Positions 55,701-61,700 of a DNA stretch of 64,000 bases are shown piece by piece. Under the pieces are notes generated by a model. The model was not told where the DNA came from. It was given only the letters and a program-made list of their open reading frames with translations, and ran no database searches. A program made the position numbers and the translations under genes. Position 1 is the stretch's first letter; each line of letters starts with the position of its first letter. This DNA is from Holophaga sp. (GTDB taxonomy: Bacteria > Acidobacteriota > Holophagae > Holophagales > Holophagaceae). The stretch is taken from NCBI GenBank assembly GCA_031292735.1, contig JARLGP010000304.1:13397-77396 (forward strand), read 5' to 3'.

Positions 55701-58700
55701 GGTGAAGGTCGCGGTGGCCACCGAGGCGCCCACGGCGATCCCGGCCACGGTCAGCCCGTAGGCGTCCGCGGTGGACTGGCGGGTGGTGTCGGCCTCCACG
55801 GTGAGGGCGGCGGCCTTGGTCACGTCGACCCCGCTGCCCAGGTAGGCCTGGGTGGTGCTGGTGTCGCTCAGCACCGCGACGGTGGCGTCGAGGCCGAACA
55901 CCCCGCCGGCGCCGGCCGTACTGATGACCTTGGAGCCGTCAGCCTTGACGTTGCCGGCGGTGGCCTTCACGGTCACGTCCTGATCGGCGCTGATCTGCGC
56001 CGAGGCATCGATGAAGGCGTTGGTGGTGCTGTTGGTGACGGCCACGCCGACCGCGCCGCCGATCCCCACGAAGCCCGCCGCGGCCCCGGTGGCCACCAGG
56101 TTGATCTGGGTGAGGTCGCCGGCGATGACGTTGAGGTCCCCGCCCGCATGGACGGTGGCGGACTGGCCGATGTAGGCCTGGGTCTTGTCAAGGGAGCCGG
56201 CGGCGGTCGAGTTGATGGAGCCGGAAACGTTCAGGCTGCTGGTTTCGCTGCCGATGGTGGTCTTCATGCCCTGGACCGCCTGGGAATCGCCCAGCTGGCC
56301 GCTGACATTGTCGGTGGAGATCTGCTTGTCCGCGGAGGAAGCGGTCGTGCTGTTGTTCTCGTCCGAGATGCTGCCCTTGGACGTGCTGTCCAGGGCGGCG
56401 CCGATGATGCCCAGCGCCACGGCCCCGCTGATGTTCGCGGCCCCCCCGCCGGAAGCCGCCACGGCCGCCGACTGGATCGACTTGGAGGAATTGGCCTGGA
56501 CGTCCACGTCGTTGCCGGCGCTGACCTCCGCCCCGGCGCCCAGGTAGGCGGCGGTGGTGTTGCGGACGATGTTGATCTCGGCGGTGGCGCCCACTCCGAC
56601 CAGGCCGGCGTAGGAGACCGTGCCGCCGCCGCCGGTGAGGTCCACCGTGTCGTTGGCGCTGACCTTCACGTTCTGGCCCGGCGCGCTGGTGGTCTGGTTG
56701 ACCTCGGCGTCCTGGTCGATGTAGGCCTCGGTGGTGGAGGTGACGATCTTCACCGCCACCGCCCCCGCGATGCCCACCCCGCCTCCCGCGCCGCTGACCG
56801 TGACGGTCTGGATGGCCTCGGTGGAGGTGGCGGCGACGTCGGTGGTGCCGGCGGCGTTCAGGGTCGTCGGTTTGCTGGCCGAGCTGGCCACGAAGGCCTC
56901 GGTGGTGTTGTCGATGATGCCGGCCGACAATGCCCCGCTGACGCCCACGATGCCGCCGGCGCCGCTGAAGGTGTAGAGGTTGATGGCGGAGTCCTGGTCG
57001 GCCTTCACGTCCAGGTCGCCGGTGGCGTTGATGGTGGCCCCGGCGCCGATGCTGGCGGTGGTCTGGTTCTCGATGGCGTCCACCCCGACGGAGCCGCCCA
57101 CGCCCGCGGCTCCGGCCACGGACAGGTTGGCGCCGATGCTGTAGACGGTCTCGGCGGAAACCGCGTGGACCGAAAGGTCGCTGGCGTTCACGGTGGAGTC
57201 GCCGATCCCGGCCTGGGTGGTCTTGGCGACGACGCCCACATTGCCGGCTCCGCTCACCGCGGCGGCCCCGGCGCCGCTGATGGTCCCCGCGGTCTGCACC
57301 AGCAGGGTGTTGTCGGCGGCCGTGAGCTGCACCGCCGCGGCGGGCCCGGCGCTGGTGTTGACCTTCACGCCGTCGCCGATGGTGGCCTTGGTGGTGGTGA
57401 TCACGATGTTGGCGGCGGCCGAACCGGTCACTGCGGCGGCGCCGGCTCCGGCCACGCTGAGGGTGACCGGGATTTCCTTCTCTTCGGACACGGCGCTGAT
57501 GGAAAGGCCCTTGACTCCGCTGCTGGTGGTCATGGCCTGCAGCCCGCCGGCGGCCGCGGTGGGGGTCTGGCCCGACATCCCGTCACTGGTATTCCGGGTG
57601 TTTCCGTCGCTGTCGGTGAGATTGAATGAGGCGCCCTGGCTCAGATTGGCGTCGCTGCTGCCGCTGCCGCTGATGTCCAGCTGGCCGCTCTGGCCTCCGG
57701 GCACGGCGGGCAGGTCGCTGGCGGCGCCGACCCCGCCGTCATAGACGGAGACGCCGCCGGCCTTGCCGCGGGCGTTGACCGTGGACTTGTCGGAAACATA
57801 GGCTTCGGTGTCGTTGGCGATCACGTTGGCGGCCACGTTGCCGCCCACCGCTGCGGCGCCGGCGCCGTTGCCCACGGCGGAGGCGGCCACGATCAGGGTG
57901 GCGTCGGTGGCGGACAGGGTGACGTTGCCCTGGGAGTCCACCACAGCCCCGTTCACCGGGGTGTCCTTGCGGGAGGCGCCGATGTAGGCCTGGGTGGTGT
58001 CGTCCACCAGGTTGGCCTCGACCACCCCGCTCACCGCCGCCGCCCCGGCGCCGCGGATGGAGACGGCACCGTTGACGATGTCCTCGGTGGAAGCGGCGCT
58101 CACGCCCACGTTGGTCTGGGCCGAAACCGCCGCGCCGTCGCCGATGTATGCTTCGGTGTTCTTGACCAGGACATTGGTGTTGAGCACACCGCCCACCGAG
58201 GCGGCTCCGGAACCGCCGCCCGCTCCCGCGGCCGTGACCAGGACGGTGCTGCTGCCGGCATTCACGGAGACCGATTCGCTGCCCTGCTGGTAGGCCGTGT
58301 CCTGGTTCAGCTTCGCCGCGCCCACATAGGCCGCGGTGTCGGAGGTGACGACGTTGACCGCCGCCGCGCCGCCCACGTCGGCGGCGCCGGCGCCGGTGGC
58401 GGTGACGGCCATGTTGTAGACCTGCTCACCGGTGGTGGCGTTCACCCCGATCTCGCCCTTAGCGTTGACCTGGGCACCGTCGGCGATGAAGGCCTCGGCG
58501 GAATCGTGCAGGAGCACGACCCCGAACGCGCCCGCCACTCCGGCCGCGCCGCCGCCCGCGCCCGATCCGGCCGCGACGATGGCCATGGTGGTGTCGCTGG
58601 CGGTCAGCTTGACGTCGCCGCCCGCGTTCACCTTGGCGTTCTTGCCGATGTAGGCCTGGGTGTTGGTGTGCGGGATGCTCGTGGTGCCGCCGATCTGGTC

Positions 58701-61700
58701 GCTGACGGAGGCCTTCTTCTCCGCGGCGGAAAGCTGGTTGGCGGTATCGGTGGACTGGGCCGAGCTGCCCAGGGATTTGTTCAGGGTCGATGTGTCGGTG
58801 GAAGCATCGACGGCGGTGGTGGTCTTGTTGTTCCCGTTGCTGTCGACCTGAAGCCCGCTGTTGGCCTGGTCATCCAGCAGGGAGCCCACGGCGATGACCG
58901 ACAAGGTGCCGTCCACGCCGGCGGCACCGCCGCCCGCCCCAGCGGCGATGGCCGAATTGACGTACTTCGTGTCGGAGGCGTTGACGGTCACGTTGCTGCC
59001 GGCATTCACCTGGGCGTCGTTGTCGATATAGGCCGTAGTGGTGTTCTTGGCGAAGGTGACGTCCGCGGTGCCGCCCACCCCGGCGGCGCCTCCGCCGGTG
59101 CCCACGCCGCCAACGCTCGCGGTGATGATCTCGTCCTTGGCCTCCACGTCCACCGTCTGGTCCGAGGGGGAGCCGCCCAGGTTGACCTTGGCGTTCTTGC
59201 CGATCCCGGCCTCGGTGTCGGAAGCCACCACGTTGACCGCGATGGTCCCGGCCACGCCCGCGGCGCCGCCGCCGGACCCGGCCACGGTGGCGAGATCGAG
59301 ATTTTCGTAGGAATTGGCCAGGACACTGGTTTCGCCCGTGGCGTCGGTCACGGCGTAGTCGCCGATCTTCGCCTGGGTCTTGCTGGTGTTGACCGCTACC
59401 GCCAGGGAAATCCCCACTCCGGTCGTCCCGCCGCCGGCGCCGGCGCCGGTGATCAGGATGGACGTGGCCTTGTCGCTGGCCGACAGGGCCAGGTCGCCGC
59501 CGCTCACGGCGATCGTGGTGGCGCCGGTGGTACTGGTCCCGTCGGCGATGATCGCCTCGGTGGTGTCGGCCACGGCGATGGCACCGGCCGAACCGGCCAC
59601 GCCGACCGTGCCCCCGAAGCCGAACCCGGCCGTAGTGGAAGTGGTAAATTCGGTGGAGTTGGCGTCGAGTTCCACCGCCTTGGTCGCCTTGACCTGGGCG
59701 CCGACCCCGATCTGGGCGATGGTGGTCTTGGAGACCACCCCGACATTGGCGCTGCCGCCGATGCCCACCGCACCGGCGCCGCCGAGGGAGCCCGCGGTGT
59801 TGTACAGGATGGTGTCGTCGTTGGCCTTGACCTGGACCTGCTGGGCCGAACTGGCGCCGGTCTGGTCCTTGTTGATGATGGCCCCGCCGGCGATGGTCGC
59901 CTCGGTGTCGGTGGCGATGACGTTGCCCGACAGGGAGAAGGCCAGCCCCACATCCGAGCTGCCGGCGCCACTGACGTCGGTGGTCATCAGATTGTCCTGG
60001 GTGTTGGCGGTGACCGCCAGACCCCTGGCCGCCGCCGTATTGCTGCCGGAGCCGGTGCCAGTGTAGACCTGGGCCTGGGAACCGTTGCCCAGGGCGGTCA
60101 CTTCCGCATCCGCGCCGATGGTGGCCTTGGTGCTGCCCAGCAGGGTGGCCACCGCCAGGGAGGCGCCCATGCCGGCATCGCCGCCGAAGGCCGCGCCGCC
60201 CGCGGTGAGCACCGCGGTGATGTCATCCTCGGCGTTGACCAGCACGTTCCCGTCCGAATGGACCTTGGCGTGCTGGCCGATGCTGGCCTGCACCGAGTTC
60301 TCCACGACGCCGATGGAAACCGCGCCGCCCACGGCGACATCGCCGCCCCCGGCCAACCCGGCGGTGACGGAAACGATGCTGTCGGTGGAGGTGGCGTTCA
60401 CCGCCACCTGCTGCTTGGCGTCCACCACCGCCGCGTCCTTGCCGTCCGCGTCGTCGGCGATGAAGGCCATGACCTTCTTGTCCAGCACCGCGGTGTCGAT
60501 GGAGGCACCCACGCCCACATCGCCGGCCGCCGCCAGACTGCCGGCGAGACCGACCACGGTGCTGGTGTCCTGGGCGGTGATGGCCACGGCCTGGGCCGGG
60601 CCGGAATAGACCGTGTTGACCTGGGCACCCTGGCCGATGGAGGCCTCGGTGTCGGTGAGGATCGTGTCCAGCGACAAACTGCCCGAAACACTCACCTGCT
60701 CCGAGGCCGCGCCGGCCACCACGCCGGTCACAGCGGTCTCGGAAGCGGTGGCGCCGACCGTGAGGGTCTGGGCGGCATCCACCTTGGCGTCCTGGCCGAT
60801 GCTGGCCAGGGTCTTGTTCTTGATGATGTTGGCGGCGACGGAGGCGCCCACCCCCACCGAGTCTCCGGCACCGATGCCGCCGGCGGCCATCACCGAAAGG
60901 GTCGCGTTCCCGGCGGTTACCGCCACGTCACCCTCGGACTGGACGCTGGCGCCCTGGCCGATGGAAGCCTCGACATCATTCATGGTGACGATCACGCCCA
61001 GGACACCGCCCACTCCGGTTCCGGAGGTGGCAGCCGCGGCGCTGATGGAGACATTCACGATATTCTGCTTGGCATTGGCGTCCACCTGGACGGAATGGGT
61101 GGAATCCAGCTTCGATGTGCCCTCCACGGAGGCCAGCACCTGGTCGGAATTGACGATGTCGGTGTTGGAGATGCCCACCCCGGCCTGCTTGGAGGCGGCC
61201 ACGGCGCCGGCCACGGAGATGGCGTCGGTGTCGGCATGGCTGGCCACCTGCACCCCGAGGGTTCCGCCGGACTGGGTGCCGGTGGTGGTGACGCTGGCAT
61301 TGTTGACGTAGGCGTTGGTGGTGTTGCCGAACACGTTCACCGCGAAGGAGCCGGCCACCGCCGCGTCGCCCTTGGATTCCGCGCCCGCCACCGCTTCCGT
61401 GTAGTCGTTCACCTGGCTGAGGTAGGTGGCCGGATTGGCCAGGGTTTCCAGGAAATCCTTGTCCTTGGGGCTCGTGACGATATTGAAGGGGGCGGTGAAC
61501 TGGATGGGATTCTTGTTGGCCAGTACGGTCAGGGAATCCGCGTCGATATCCGAGGCCGTGCCGAGGGTGCCGTAGCCCACCCCCGCCGTGGTCTTGTTCT
61601 CGGCCAGCAGGACGGCGAAGGAGGCGCCGACTCCTGCCTTGGACTCGCTGCCGTTGGACGCCGCGCCGGCCATGGCGGAGGCGGACAGGCGGCTGGTGTC